Part shown: piece by piece, positions 44,272-55,689 of the stretch
Layout of the letters: every line of letters starts with the position of its first letter
How positions within the stretch are numbered: position 1 is the first letter of the stretch
Assembly: GCA_037176705.1 (NCBI GenBank)
Contig: CM073899.1
Location: 6,820,001-6,884,000, forward strand
Direction: 5' to 3'
From: Molossus alvarezi
Taxonomy: Eukaryota > Chordata > Mammalia > Chiroptera > Molossidae
Length of the DNA: 64,000 bases
Translations under genes and position numbers: made by a program
Notes under the pieces: generated by a model
Databases searched by the model: none
Told to the model about the DNA's origin: nothing
What the model saw: the letters and a program-made list of their open reading frames with translations, nothing else

Positions 44272-47200
44272 ATGGCAATAAATAAGTACATATCAATAAT
44301 CACCTTAAACGTAAATGGATTGAATGCTCCCATAAAAAGACACAGAGTAGTTGATTGGATAAGAAAGCATGACTCATCTATATATTGTTTACAAAAGACC
44401 CACCTCTCAACAAAAGACTCACATAGGTTGAAAGTAAAGGAATGGAAAAAAATTTTCCAAGCAAATGGGAAAGCAAAAAAAAGCTGGGGTAGCAATTCTC
44501 ATATCTGATAAAATAGATTTGAAAGTGAAGACCATAACTAGAGACAAAGACGGCTACTACATAATATTGAAAGGATCTATCCAACAGGAAGATATAACCT
44601 TGATGAACACATATGCACCCAATATAGGAGCACCAAAATATATTAAAAATCTTCTGGAGGACTTCTAAGGAGAAATTGACAACAATACAATCATAGCAGG
44701 GGACTTCAACACCCATTGACAGCACTGGATAGATCCTCTAGGCAAAGAATTAGCAATGAAACAGAGACTCTAAATGAAGCACTAGACCAAATGGATTTAA
44801 TAGATATCTACAGAGAATTACACCCCAAAACTACAGAATACACATTCTTCTCAAGTGCACATGGGACATTCTCAAAGATAGACCACATGATAAGACACAA
44901 ACTTAATCTCTACAAGTTCAAGAAGATTGAAATCATATCAAGCATCTTCTCAGATCACAATGGCATGAAACTAGAAATCAATTGCAACAAGAACATGCAA
45001 AGACATTTCAACACATGGAGGCTAAATAGCATGTTATTAAACAATGAATGGGTCACCGAGGAGATCAAGGAAGAAATTAAAAACTTCCTGGAAACCAATG
45101 AAAATGAACACACAACAACACAAAATCTATGGGATGCAGGGAAAGCAGTTCTGAGAGGGAAGTTCATAGCACTACAGGCCTACCTCAAAAAACAAGAAAA
45201 ATTTCTAATTGACTGTCTAACCTCACAACTTAAAGAATAAGAAAGCAAACAAAAAGAAAACCCCAGAGCAAGTAGAAGGAAGGAAATAGTAAAGATCAGA
45301 GCAGAAATAAATGATATAGAGACCAAAAAAAACAATTCAAAGGATCAATGAAACAAAGAGCCGGTTTTTCAAAAAGATAAACAAGATTGATGGACCCTTA
45401 GCTTGACTCACCAAGAAACAAAGAGAGAGAACCCAAATACACAAAATCAGAAATGAAAGAGGAGAAGTAACAACCAACACCACGGAAATACAAAAGATCG
45501 TTCACAACTACTACGAACAACTATATGGCAACAAATTCGACAATCTAAGCGAAATGGACAAATTTCTAGAAACACACAGTCTCCCAAAACTACTCCTGGA
45601 AGAGATAGAAAACTTGAACAGACCAATAACAACTAACGAAATTGAAGAGGTAATCAAGACTCTCCCAGCAAACAAAAGCCCAGGCCCAGAGGGCTTCACG
45701 GGGGAGTTTTACCGAACATTCAAAGAAGAACTAACACCCATTCTCCACAAACTCTTTCAAAAAATTCAATAAGAAGGAAAACTTCCAAACTCGTTCTATG
45801 AAGTCAGCATAATTCTAATTCCAAAACCAGAAAAAGACACTACAAAGAAAGAAAACTACAGGCCAATATCCCTGATGAACATAGACGCCAAAATCCTGAA
45901 CAAAATATTAGCAAATCGGATCCAGAAATACATCAAAAAAATTATTCACCATGACCAAGTGGGATTCATTCCAGGGATGCAAGGCTGGTACAATATTCGC
46001 AAATCAATAAACGTGATACACCACATAAACAAAATGAAGAATAAAAACCACATGATCATATCAATAGATGCTGAAAAAGCATTCGACAAAATCCAGCATC
46101 CATTTCTGATAAAAACGCTTAGCAATGTAGGAATAGAGGGATCATATCTCGACATAATAAAGGCCATATATGAAAGACCTACAGCCAACATCATACTCAA
46201 TGGACAGAAACTAAAAACATTTCCATTAAGAACAGGAACAAGACAGGGATGTCCACTTTCGCCACTCTTATTTAACATTGTACTGGAAGTCTTAGCCACA
46301 GCAATCAGACATGAAGAAAAAATAAAAGGGATCCAAATTGGAAAGGAGAAAGTGAAACTGTCATTATTTGCAGATGACATGATATTGTACATAGAAAACC
46401 CTAAAGACTCCAAAAATCTACTAGACTTAATAAATGAATTTGGCAAAGTAGCAGGATACAAAATTAACGTCAAAAAATCGACGGCATTCTTGTACACCAA
46501 TGATGAACTCACAGAAAGAGAAACTGAAAAAACAATCCCATTTACCATCGCTCCAAAAAAATTACAATACCTAGGAATAAACTTAACCAAAGAAGTAAAG
46601 GACCTATTTACAGAAAACTATAGGTCATTGAAAAAAGAAATAGAGGAAGATATAAAAAAGTGGAAGCACATACCCTGTTCATGGATTGGAAGAATTAACA
46701 TCATTAAAGTGTCCATACAACCCAAAGCAATCTATAGATTCAATGCAATCCCCATCAAAATACCAACGACATATTTCATAGAACTAGAACAAATACTTCA
46801 AAAGTTCATATGGAACCAAAAAAGACCCCGAATAGCCACAGCAATCTTGAAAAAGAAGAACAAAGTAGGTGGGATCACAATACCAGATATCAGGTTATAC
46901 TACAAAGCGACTGTAACCAAAACAGCCTGGTACTGGCACAAGAACAGGCATATAGACCAGTGGAACAGAACTGAAAACCCAGAAATGGACCCAAGGCAAT
47001 ACGCTCAATTAATATTTGACAAAGGTGGCAAGAGCATACAGTGGAGTAAAGACAGCCTCTTCAATAAATGGTGTTGGGAAAATTGGACAGCTACATGCAA
47101 AAAAATGAAACTAGACCATCAACTTACACCATACACAAAAATAAACTCAAAATGGATAAAAGACTTAAATGTGACCCGGGAATCCATAAAAATTCTAGAA

Positions 47201-48087
47201 GAAAATGTAGGCAACAAAATTTCGGACATCATACGGAGCAGAATTTTCACTGATACATCACCTAAGGCAACAGAAATAAAGGAGAAAATGAACACATGGG
47301 ACTACATCAAACTAAAAAGCTTCTGCACAGCAAAAGAAACAATCATCAAAATGGAAAGGCAACCCACTGTATGGGAGAACATCATTGCCAATCAGATAAG
47401 GGGTTAATTTCCAATATATATAGAGTGCTCATACAACTCCACAAAAGGAAGACAAAGAACCCAATTAAAAAATGGGCAGATGAGCTGAATAGACACCTCT
47501 CCAAACAGGACATACAAATGGCCAAGAGACATATGAAGAAATGCTCAACATCACTAATCATCAGAGAGATGCAAATTAAAACAACAATGAGGTATCACCT
47601 CACACCTGTCAGAATGGCCGCCATCAACAAATCATCAAACAACAAGTGTTGGCGAGGGTGTGGAGAAAAGGGGACTCTAATACACTGCTGGTGGGAATGC
47701 AGACTGGTGCAGCCGCTATGAAAAACACTATGGTGCTACCTCAAAAAATTAAAAATTGAACTTCCATTTGACCCAGTGATCCCACTGCTGGGAATATACC
47801 CTAAGAAGCCTGAAACACCAATCAGGAAGAATATATGTACCCCCATGTTCATAGCAGCACTATTTACAATAGCTAAGATCTGGAAACAGCCCAAGTGTCC
47901 ACCAGTAGACGAATGGATAAAAAAGCCGTGGTACATATACACAATGGAGTACTATGCAGCGGTAAGAAAGAAAGATCTCTTAGCCTTTGAGATGACATGG
48001 AGGGACCTGGAAAGTATTATCCTAAGTGAAAGAAGCCAAGCAGAGAAAGACAAATACCACATGATCTCACTTGTATACAGAATATAA
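44272..48087 (+). pseudogene. L1 ORF2 (endonuclease-reverse transcriptase), multiply broken
   Basis: ORF2p nicks target DNA and copies L1 RNA there. Domains in order: AP-type endonuclease (from 44,272; 'TLNVNGLNAPIKRHR', 'GDFNT' near 44,700, 'SDHNGMKLE' near 44,957), Z region, and RT with '[11 protein letters not shown]' near 46,060 and FADD at 46,367-46,378. The C-terminal Cys/His motif ('[19 protein letters not shown]') lies near 47,647-47,700. Total length is about 1,272 codons, normal for L1. Breaks: a +1 shift at about 44,466-44,482, TAA 44,666, a -1 shift near 44,712, TAA 45,238 plus damage to 45,553, TAA 45,770, a frameshift near 47,395 and TGA 47,719. Codon 42 (44,395) is Lys where the catalytic Glu of the endonuclease is expected. 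The longest open piece is 45,875-47,407, holding the RT core. Confidence 0.95.
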
Positions 48088-48358
48088 TGAACATAACAGT
48101 CTGAGGAATACAGTAGACCCAGACACATGGAAGTAGGGTACAGACTGACATCCCTCAGAAGAGGGGATGGGGGGGTTGGGGGGTGGGAAGAGATAAACCA
48201 CAGAACTTATATGCATGTATGCATGACCAATGGACATGGACAGCTAAGCCGGGGACGGGGCAGAGGTGGGGTGGGGTGGGGGGTGCCAATGGGGTAAAAA
48301 GTTAAAATATCTGTAACAAAAAAATAAATAAAAATTCATAAAAAAAGAAAAGAAAAAA
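48088..48358 (+). other. L1 3' UTR with G-rich tracts and A-rich tail
   Basis: It begins after the ORF2 stop. Two guanine-rich tracts, 48,161-48,188 and 48,251-48,294, have four or more G-runs each and could form G-quadruplexes, a known trait of L1 3' UTRs. It ends 'CTGTAACAAAAAAATAAATA' with AATAAA signals and an A-rich tail to 48,358. Confidence 0.85.
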
Positions 48359-49569
48359 AAGAAATGCATTTTGTAAGGCTATAGCTACCATTGATAGTAA
48401 CTGCCCTGATTGATCTGGACAAAGCAAAATAAAAACTTTCTGAAAATGACTCACCATTCTAGATGACATTAAGAACATTCATGCCCTGGCCGGTTTTGCT
48501 CAGGGGTTAGAGCATCAGCCCGTGGACCGGAGAGACCTGGGTTCGGTTCCCACTAAGGGCACGTACCTCACATACCTCAGGTGCAGTTTGTCTCCGGCCC
48601 TGGTTGGGGTCATGTGGGAGGCCAGCAGTCGATGTGTCTCTCCCACATTAATGTTTCTCTCTCTCTCTTCCTCCCTCTCTCCCTCCTGCTCTATCTGAAG
48701 ATAAATGAAAAAATATCCTCAGATGAGGATTAAAAAAAAAGAAAAAAAAAGAACATTCATAATTGAGGGGAAAAGTCCAAAATATCCATGTTAACAAGAG
48801 TTTACAAGTTAATTCCGACCCTCATGGACAACTTCGAGGGGTTCAAGACGTCAGCAGAGGAAAAAGCTGCGGACGTGGCAGAAGCAGCAATGACGCCAGA
48901 ACTAGGAGTGACCCTGGGGCTGCGGCTGCATCGCTTCAATAGCATGATAACACTGTGAACGAGGCCTTGCTTCTTCAATGAGCAGAAGACGTGTTTCTTG
49001 AGATAAAACCTACTCCTGGCAAATAGACTGTGAAGACTGTTGTCCTGACAACAAAGGATTTAGAATATTACATAAACTTAGTTGATAGAGCAATGGAAAG
49101 GTTTGAGAAGGTTGACTTCAATTTTGGAAGACATCCTCCTAAGGGTAGAGAGGTTACTAAACAGCATTACATGCCACAGAGAAATTGTTCATAAAAGGAA
49201 GAGGCAATCAATGAAGACAACTTTATTTTTGTCTTATTTTAAGAAACTGCCACAACCACCCAACCTTCAGCAATCACCCCCTGACTGGTTTGGTTGCAGC
49301 AATCAACATCAAAGCAACAAAAAGATTGTGCTCTGCTGAAGAATCAGGTGATGGTTCACATTTTTTTCTTAGCAATACAGTGTTTTTTAAATAGGCATGA
49401 CATTATTTTAATACATAATGCCACTGTAGACTTAATAGACTAGAGAACAGTGTGCACATAATTTTATATGCACTGGAAACCCACAAAATCATGTGGCTTG
49501 CTTTATTTGAATATTTTTTTATTGTTGTGGTCTGGAACTGAGCCCACTACATCTCGGAGATGTGTTTAT
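48359..49569 (+). mobile_element. Tigger1-type DNA transposon, right half
   Basis: It resumes exactly at the duplicated 'AAGAAATGCAT' and continues 'GTAAGGCTATAGCTACCATT', 'CACCATTCTAGATGACATTA' (then a VES at 48,483-48,748), 'ACCCTCATGGACAACTTCGA', 'GGATTTAGAATATTACATAA' and 'TAATAGACTAGAGAACAGTG'. The right end, 'CATCTCGGAGATGTGTTTA', is a degenerate copy of the expected terminal repeat. A surviving coding piece at 49,082-49,339 corresponds to the transposase C-terminus. Confidence 0.88.
48483..48748 (+). mobile_element. VES SINE, tail type A, young subfamily
   Basis: A complete copy: head 'GCCCTGGCCGGTTTTGCTCA', B box GGTTCGGTTCC and tail 'CTCAGATGAGGATTAAAAA'. It has a short duplication, 'ACGTACCTCACATACCTCA'. 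The perfect target duplication AAGAACATTCAT (48,471-48,482 and 48,749-48,760) is Tigger1 sequence. Confidence 0.95.
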
Positions 49570-50910
49570 TATGTCAAACCTACCCTGCAGAGTATCTGCC
49601 CTGCTAACCAGTCATCTGCCTGGGCTGAGGTGTAGAAGTGTCAGGGAATCAGTGAATGAGTCGTGTGGCTTTGGGACAGTGGCCATTCCTCTCACTTTCC
49701 CACAAACCTAAGTAGTGCCTTCCCCAGAGGAGAGGTCCACTAGCCCCACTCTGTGGCTCTTGTGGCCTCACCCTCTACACTCTTAGCGGCTCCATCCTAC
49801 CTAAGGTCTGGGCACAGTCTGGGACAGACTGAGTTGTGTGGCCCAGGGGTGGGGGGCCACACCCTTTAAATTATCCCAAACCTAATGGGCACCTCTCCCT
49901 CTCCTGACGTCCAGTGGCCTCGCCCTGCTGAGATCAGGCTTGTGGCAGAATCTGGGACACAACGAGTTGTGTGTTTCTAGGACAGGGAAACGTGTTCCTT
50001 CCCTGCGCAGCCGGTGCAGAGCCCTCCATTCACATAGCCAAATCTCGGTCTGCTTGGGCCTCATAACTCAGCTGGCCTCCCCCTGACAACTCTCTGTGAC
50101 CCAGGGGGTGGCAGCTAGACTTGGTATACCTTGTGACATTTACGGAGTGGTCTTGGACCAGGCACTGGCACCAAGTTTGAACCTGCACAGTCCTGGTGAA
50201 CACCTCTCACCCCTCCCTTGGAACTTGTTAAATGTAACTTGAATACAGCCAGAGGCTCTTTCAGTGACGGAGCATAACAGGCAGCCTGCAGGAGGAGGCA
50301 GGAAGAGACAGAATTTGGGGTTCTTAGAGATCTTTGCTGACTTGCCTCTGGTCCCTGTGCTGGCAAAAGCCAGCCTTGGTGTGTAGCTTACTCCTTCCCA
50401 TGCTCACCCAGACCCAGCAGAGGCAGCCATAAACTGTGGATCACTGTGTAGCTCCAAATATGTTGTCCAGGGCCAGTCACAGGCAGCGGCTGACAAGAGG
50501 CCCAAGACAAACAAGCCCAGTGGCCTGCTCATACAACATCAGAGCAAAATTCAATCAGCTTCACAAGTGGCACATCCAAAGGGAAATCTCGGCAGGCACC
50601 AGACCCTGCTGAGGTGAATTCCGCTCTGTGTGGTCAGCACCTGCTCAGCAGTTTATACACCCGGGTGGAGGTTGATGTTCACAACCTGAGGGTGGACCAC
50701 ACACACAAATGGGCCAATAGCAATCAAGACTCAATTATAACACATAAGAGACATCTCTGGTGAACAAAGCACAGAAGATCGAGGAGATGGCAACAGGGTC
50801 TCACAGGACACCTACTACATAAGGCCACCCTACCAAGACTGGGAAGCATAGAAGATCTAATAAATAGAAACAATCCCAATAAACAGAAACAAACTCAAAG
50901 AGGAAGACAA

Positions 50911-51060
50911 AATGAAGAAACAAAGAAACATGCCCAAAATGAAAGAACAGAAGACATTTTCTGAAAAAAGAGCTAAAACAAAACCAAAATTGGAGGCAAG
51001 CAAGTTTCCTGAACCATCTAGAGTTCAAAAAAATAGTTGAAAAAAGGATGCTGGAGAAAA
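50911..51060 (+). pseudogene. L1 ORF1 fragment (start only)
   Basis: The 5' end of ORF1 reads ATG AAG AAA CAA AGA AAC, matching the start of ORF1 in the 62.4-kb element. After about 45 codons the homology breaks and ORF2-like sequence follows. The coiled coil and RRM parts are absent. This is an internal deletion, not a short gene. Confidence 0.6.
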
Positions 51061-52122
51061 AGCTAAAAAAGACTGTTAACACTTCATCATAATGAACAGA
51101 GAAATTCAACAAGAGGATATAACCCTTGTAAAATGCATGAACCCAACGTACAAGCACCTAAATATATGAAGCAAAACTTGGTGGACATAATGTAAAAGAC
51201 AGACAGCAATATAGTCACAGTGTGGTATTTTAACACCCCACTGACATCAATGGGTAGATCTTCCAGTAAGAAAATTACAAGGAAACGGCCTTAAATGTCA
51301 CACTGCAGCAGACATATATAATTTATATATTCAGAGACTTTCACCCAAAAGCAACAGAATATAAATTCTTTTCAAGTGCATATAAAACATTTTTAAGAGA
51401 TATCAAATGTTAGGACATAAAACAAGTTCCCACTAAATTTAAGAAGATTAATATTATATCAAGCATCTTGTCTGACTATAATTTCATGAAACTAAAATCA
51501 ATCATAAGAAAAAACTGAAAAACGTACAAATATACAGAGGCTGAATAACATGGTACTAAACAATGATATCAAGGAAAAAAATAAAAGGATACCTTGAAAC
51601 AAATGAAAATGAAAACACAACAACCCCAAATCTATGGGATATAGCAAAAGCAGTCTTAAGAGGAAAATGTATAGCATTACCTCAAGAAACAAGGAAAAGC
51701 TCAAATAAACAATCTGATTATACACTTAAAGGAACTAGGAAGAGAACAACAAAACCAAAATTGAGTAGAAGAACAAAACTAGTAAAGATCAGAGCAGAAA
51801 TAAATGAAATAGAGTCTAAAAACAATAGAAAACAAACAAACAAAAATAAGATCTGGTTATTTGAAAAGATAAACAAAATTGACAAAGTTTTAAGAGGAAT
51901 GATAAAAAAAAAGAGAGAAAAAATACAAATAAATAATATCAAAAATAAAAAAGAAGTAACTATTGATTCCACAAAAACACAAGAAAACATTACAAATAGC
52001 AATATGCCAACAAATTGGATAACCTAGACAAAATGAATACATTCCTAGAAACATTCAATCTTCCACAACTGAATCGGGAAGAATCAGAGAATCTGAATAG
52101 ACAGATTAAAACTAGTAAAATT

Positions 52123-52362
52123 GCCCTGGCCAGTTTGGCTCAGCGATTAGAGCATCAGCCTGCAGTCCAGAAAGACCCGGGTTCAGTTCCCGCTAAGGGC
52201 GCGTACCTCAGTTGCAGTTTGTCCCCGGCCCTGGTTGATCATGCAGGTGGCAGCGACTCAATGTGTCCCTTTCACATCAATGTTTCTCTCTCTCCCTCCC
52301 ACTCTACCTGGACAAAAAATGGAAAATGTCCTCGGGTGAGGATAAAAAAATAAAATCAAAAT
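52123..52362 (+). mobile_element. VES SINE, tail type A, young subfamily
   Basis: Head 'GCCCTGGCCAGTTTGGCTCA', B box GGTTCAGTTCC, tail 'CCTCGGGTGAGGATAAAAAA'. Target duplication CTAGTAAAATT (52,112-52,122 and 52,363-52,373) is perfect. It is nested in the older L1. Confidence 0.95.
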
Positions 52363-52558
52363 CTAGTAAAATTAAAGCAGTAATCCAAAATCTCTCACCA
52401 AAGTCCAAAACCTGAGGGCCTCAAAGAGAATTTTATTATAATTCAAAGAATTAAGCTCTATATTTCTCAAACTATTTCAAATAATCCAAGAGGAAGAAAG
52501 CTCATTTTTTTCTGACACTAGGATTATCCTAATTCAGATAGACTACCACAAAGTAAAA

Positions 52559-52559
<1 letters not shown>

Positions 52560-52596
<37 letters not shown>
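52560..52596 (+). repeat. (AC)n microsatellite
   Basis: A near-perfect AC dinucleotide array inside the older L1 ORF2, so it postdates that insertion. Confidence 0.95.
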
Positions 52597-52602
<6 letters not shown>

Positions 52603-54957
52603 ACCCCTAACTCTCTGATCAATATATATGCTAAAATCCTCAACAAAATATTAGGAACCCAAATCCAGCAATGTATTGAAATGATCGTACAAAATAATCA
52701 AGTGTGATTTGTTTCTGGGATGCAAGGTCGGTATAATAAATTAAAGTAGTACACCACATAAACAGAATGAAAAATAAAAATCACATGATTATATCAATAG
52801 ATGCAGACAAATAATTTGATAAAATCTAGCACTTATTAATAATAAAAATTCTCAGCAAAGTGGGTAAGAGAAAACATCCCTTAACATGACAAAGGCCATA
52901 TATTATTCAACATAATGTTAGGAGTCATAGCCACAACTATCAGATAAGAAGCAGAAATAAAAGGCATTCAAGTTGGAAAGGAAGAAGTAAAACTGTCATT
53001 ATTTGCACCATAAAACTACTAGAACTGATAAACTAAAGTAGCATAATGCAAGATAAATATCCAGAAAAGAGTTGCATTTCTATGCACCAATAATAAACTA
53101 TAAGAAAGGAAAAGAATCCTATGAACAATTGCATTAAAAACAAAACAAAACAAAACAAAAAAAAACTCCTGGATTAAATGTAACCAAGGATAAAAATGAC
53201 CTGTACTCAGAAAATTATAAGACACTGAAGAAGACTGAAGAAATAAATAAGTTGAAGCATAAACTATGTTCATGAATGGAAATAATTAACATCATTAAAA
53301 TGTCCATACTACCCAAAGCAAGCTGTAGATTCAATGCAATTCCTATCCAGATGCCAGTAGCATATTTCACAGAACTAGAACAAAAATTCCAAAATTTTAT
53401 ATGGAGCCACAAATGACCCCAAATAGCAACAACAATCTTGAGAAAGAAGAGCAAAGTTTGGGGAATAACAGTACCTGATCAAACTATACTACAAGGCCAT
53501 GCTAATCAAAACAGCATGGTGCTGGCATAAAGACAGACTTATAGATCAATGGAAGAGAATATAGAGCCCAGAAATAAATCCACACTCATATAGTCAATCA
53601 ATATTTGACAAAGGAGGCAAAACATACAGTGGTGTAAAGATAGTTTATTCAATAAATGGTATTGGAAAAATTGGACAGATACATGCAAAAAAAAAAAAAT
53701 TAGATCAACTTTTCATACCTTAAGAAAGAATAAACTCAAAATAAAGACTTAAATATTAGTCTCAAAACCATTAAAATCCTAGAAAATTCCATAGACACTA
53801 AAATCTCAAATATTTCTTATAGAAATATTTTTTTTCTGATATATCTCTTTGGGCAAGGGAAAGAAAATGAAAAAATAAATAAATAGGACTACATCAAATT
53901 AAAATAGTTTTGCACAGCAAAGGAAACCATCAACAAAATGAAAAGACAATTCACTGAATGTGAGAACATATTTCCCAAAGATGCATCTGACAAGAGGTTA
54001 ATATTCAAATTTATGAAGAACTTGTATAACTCAACACCAAAACAAACAAACAAACAAAAAACAACAACAATCCAATTAAAAAATGAGCAGAGGACCTGAA
54101 TACACACTTCTCCAAAGAGAACATACAGATGGTCGATACACATGTGAAAAGATATTCAGTGTTACTAATCACCAGAGAAATGCAAATTAAAGCCACAATG
54201 AGATATCACCTCACATGAGTCAGAATGTCTGTCATCAAAAATCAACAAACAACAAATGCTGGCAATGATGTGAACTGTAGGTGGGAATGCAGATCGGTGT
54301 AGACACTGTGGAAAACAGTATGGAGTTACCCCCAATAATTAAAAATAGAACGGCCTTATGACCCAGTGATTTCCTCTGGGAATATATCTCATGAAACCAG
54401 AAACACTAATTTGAAGGTATATATATGCAGCCCTATGTCCACTGCAGCATTATTTACAATAACCAAGATTTGGAAGCACCCAAGTAGGTGAGTGGATAAA
54501 AAAATTGTGGTGTATGTACACAATGGAATACTATTCGGCTGTAAAAAGTAAAACAAATCTTACCTTTTGCAACAGTATGGATGGCCCTGCAATGTATTAT
54601 GCTAAGTGAAATAAGCCAGTAAGAGATAGACAAGTACCACATGATTTCACCTATTTATGAACAAAATAAGCTGACAATCAAAATAGATCCAGAGACATGG
54701 AAGTAAGAAACAGACTAACAAACCTCAGAGGGAAGGAAAATGGAGGTGTCGTGGGTGGGAAGAGATAAACCAAAAATCTTATATACATATATGATAACCA
54801 ATGGACACAGAAAATAGTGTGGAAAAGGCAGGCGGAGGGTGGGAACATGGAGAAGGGGGTCAATGGGGGAAAAGGGGAAAACATCTGTAATACTTTCAGC
54901 AATAAAGATAAAAACAAATAATCTAGGGAAAAAATTATGTGAAGAATGACTGATTTT

Positions 54958-55680
54958 TAGACTTCCAGTCAAGATGGCAGAGTAGGTAATTGTTGAACTT
55001 GACTCCTCCCATGACCACTTCAAAATTGCCACTAAACTATAGAACAAACATCACTGAGAGTCACTCAGAATCCAGGTGAACAGAAGTCCTCTATCTAAGT
55101 ATATATGAAAGAAGCCACACTGACTAGTAGGAGGGGTAGGGGTGTGGAAGGGGCTGGTCCCACCCCTACCTGTTGCTGTTAGGAAACAGAAGGATATGTT
55201 GGCTTCAGACATTCCCCCTGAAGAGTAGGGGTCCCAGTCCCTCACCGGGCTCCCTGGCCCAGGATCCCATTATTAGAAAGGAAGTCTACATAACTTCTGG
55301 CTGTAAAAACCAGCAGAGATTGTGGCTAAGTGAGGCAGAGGGCTGAGGAGTCCCAGGTGTTCCTCTTAAAGGGCCCACATGGACTTACTCACTGATGGAC
55401 TTATTTGCTCTGAGCCCTGCTACTGGGGCAGCAGCTAGAAAGGCACGGGGTACGAGGGATGTATGGGGAGGAACTGAATCCTCTGTCTTAAGGGCAAGGA
55501 CTGGACTGGCAGCTTTCTCCCAGGTACAAGTGCTGGCAAAAGCCTGTGTTCCTTTGCTGAGCACGCCCTCTGCAGACTCAGGCGAGTGTCCTTTCTCCTC
55601 CATCACCCTGGCTAATACTGTTCATCCTTTTCTGGTGATTCCCGGAGACCCTGGCCCACCTAACTTTGAGTAGTATTCAA
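54958..55680 (+). mobile_element. Orphan LINE-1 5' UTR
   Basis: It starts 'ACTTCCAGTCAAGATGGCAG' about 30 bp after the tail of the previous L1. CAAGATGGC (54,970-54,978) is identical to the human L1 YY1-site core. The middle matches the UTR at 62.4-63.06 kb: 'AGTCCCAGGTGTTCCTCTTA' against 'AGTCCCAGGCATTCCTCTTA', and 'CACTGAGT'/'GCTCTGAGC' with 'GGGGCAGCAGC'. It stops near 55,680, where unique DNA begins, with no ORF1 or ORF2 behind it. The promoter-bearing end thus stands alone; loss of the rest by deletion is the simplest reading. Confidence 0.78.
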
Positions 55681-55689
55681 AGAGTGATT

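Larger units (their letters stand above)
42523..48358 (+). mobile_element. Full-length LINE-1, young but inactive
   Basis: A 5.84-kb autonomous retrotransposon with every L1 part in order: 5' UTR (42,523-43,344), ORF1 (43,345-44,226), a 45-bp spacer, ORF2 (44,272-48,087), G-rich 3' UTR and A-rich tail. A 15-bp target duplication brackets it, and it sits inside Tigger1. Frames are long, and most differences from an intact L1 are single stops or 1-2 base indels, so the insertion is relatively recent. ORF1 has one stop; ORF2 has several stops and frameshifts. It cannot move itself, and its copy at 27.6-28.6 kb shares the same 3' UTR. Confidence 0.96.
51070..54665 (+). pseudogene. L1 ORF2 relic
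   Basis: Endonuclease-region text ('QQEDITLVKCM', 'EYKFFSSAYKTF'-like near 51,355) precedes the open piece at 51,563-52,027 ('NENENTTTPNLWDIAKAVLR'). Then come the RT thumb and the C-terminal 'EYYSAVKS'-like part near 54,530. Frame-breaking indels occur throughout, the catalytic FADD segment is deleted and a VES interrupts it. Not functional. Confidence 0.8.
49575..54930 (+). mobile_element. Older LINE-1 with 5' UTR, most of ORF1 deleted
   Basis: It starts just past the Tigger1 end. The 5' UTR (about 49,575-50,910) is GC-rich and homologous to the minus-strand UTR at 1-2245. An ORF1 start, ATGAAGAAACAAAGAAACATG, lies at 50,911, but the text jumps near 51,060-51,090 into the ORF2 endonuclease ('NREIQQEDITLVKCM'), so most of ORF1 and the first part of ORF2 are gone. 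ORF2 relics then run to about 54,660, with the RT FADD region missing near 53,010. The 3' UTR ends 'AACATCTGTAATACTTTCAG' and 'CAATAAAGATAAAAACAAA'. A VES (52,123-52,362) is nested in it. Confidence 0.82.

Noticed and set aside
45946..46590. 214-codon open frame antisense to L1 ORF2
   Set aside because: Shadow of the reverse transcriptase core on the opposite strand.
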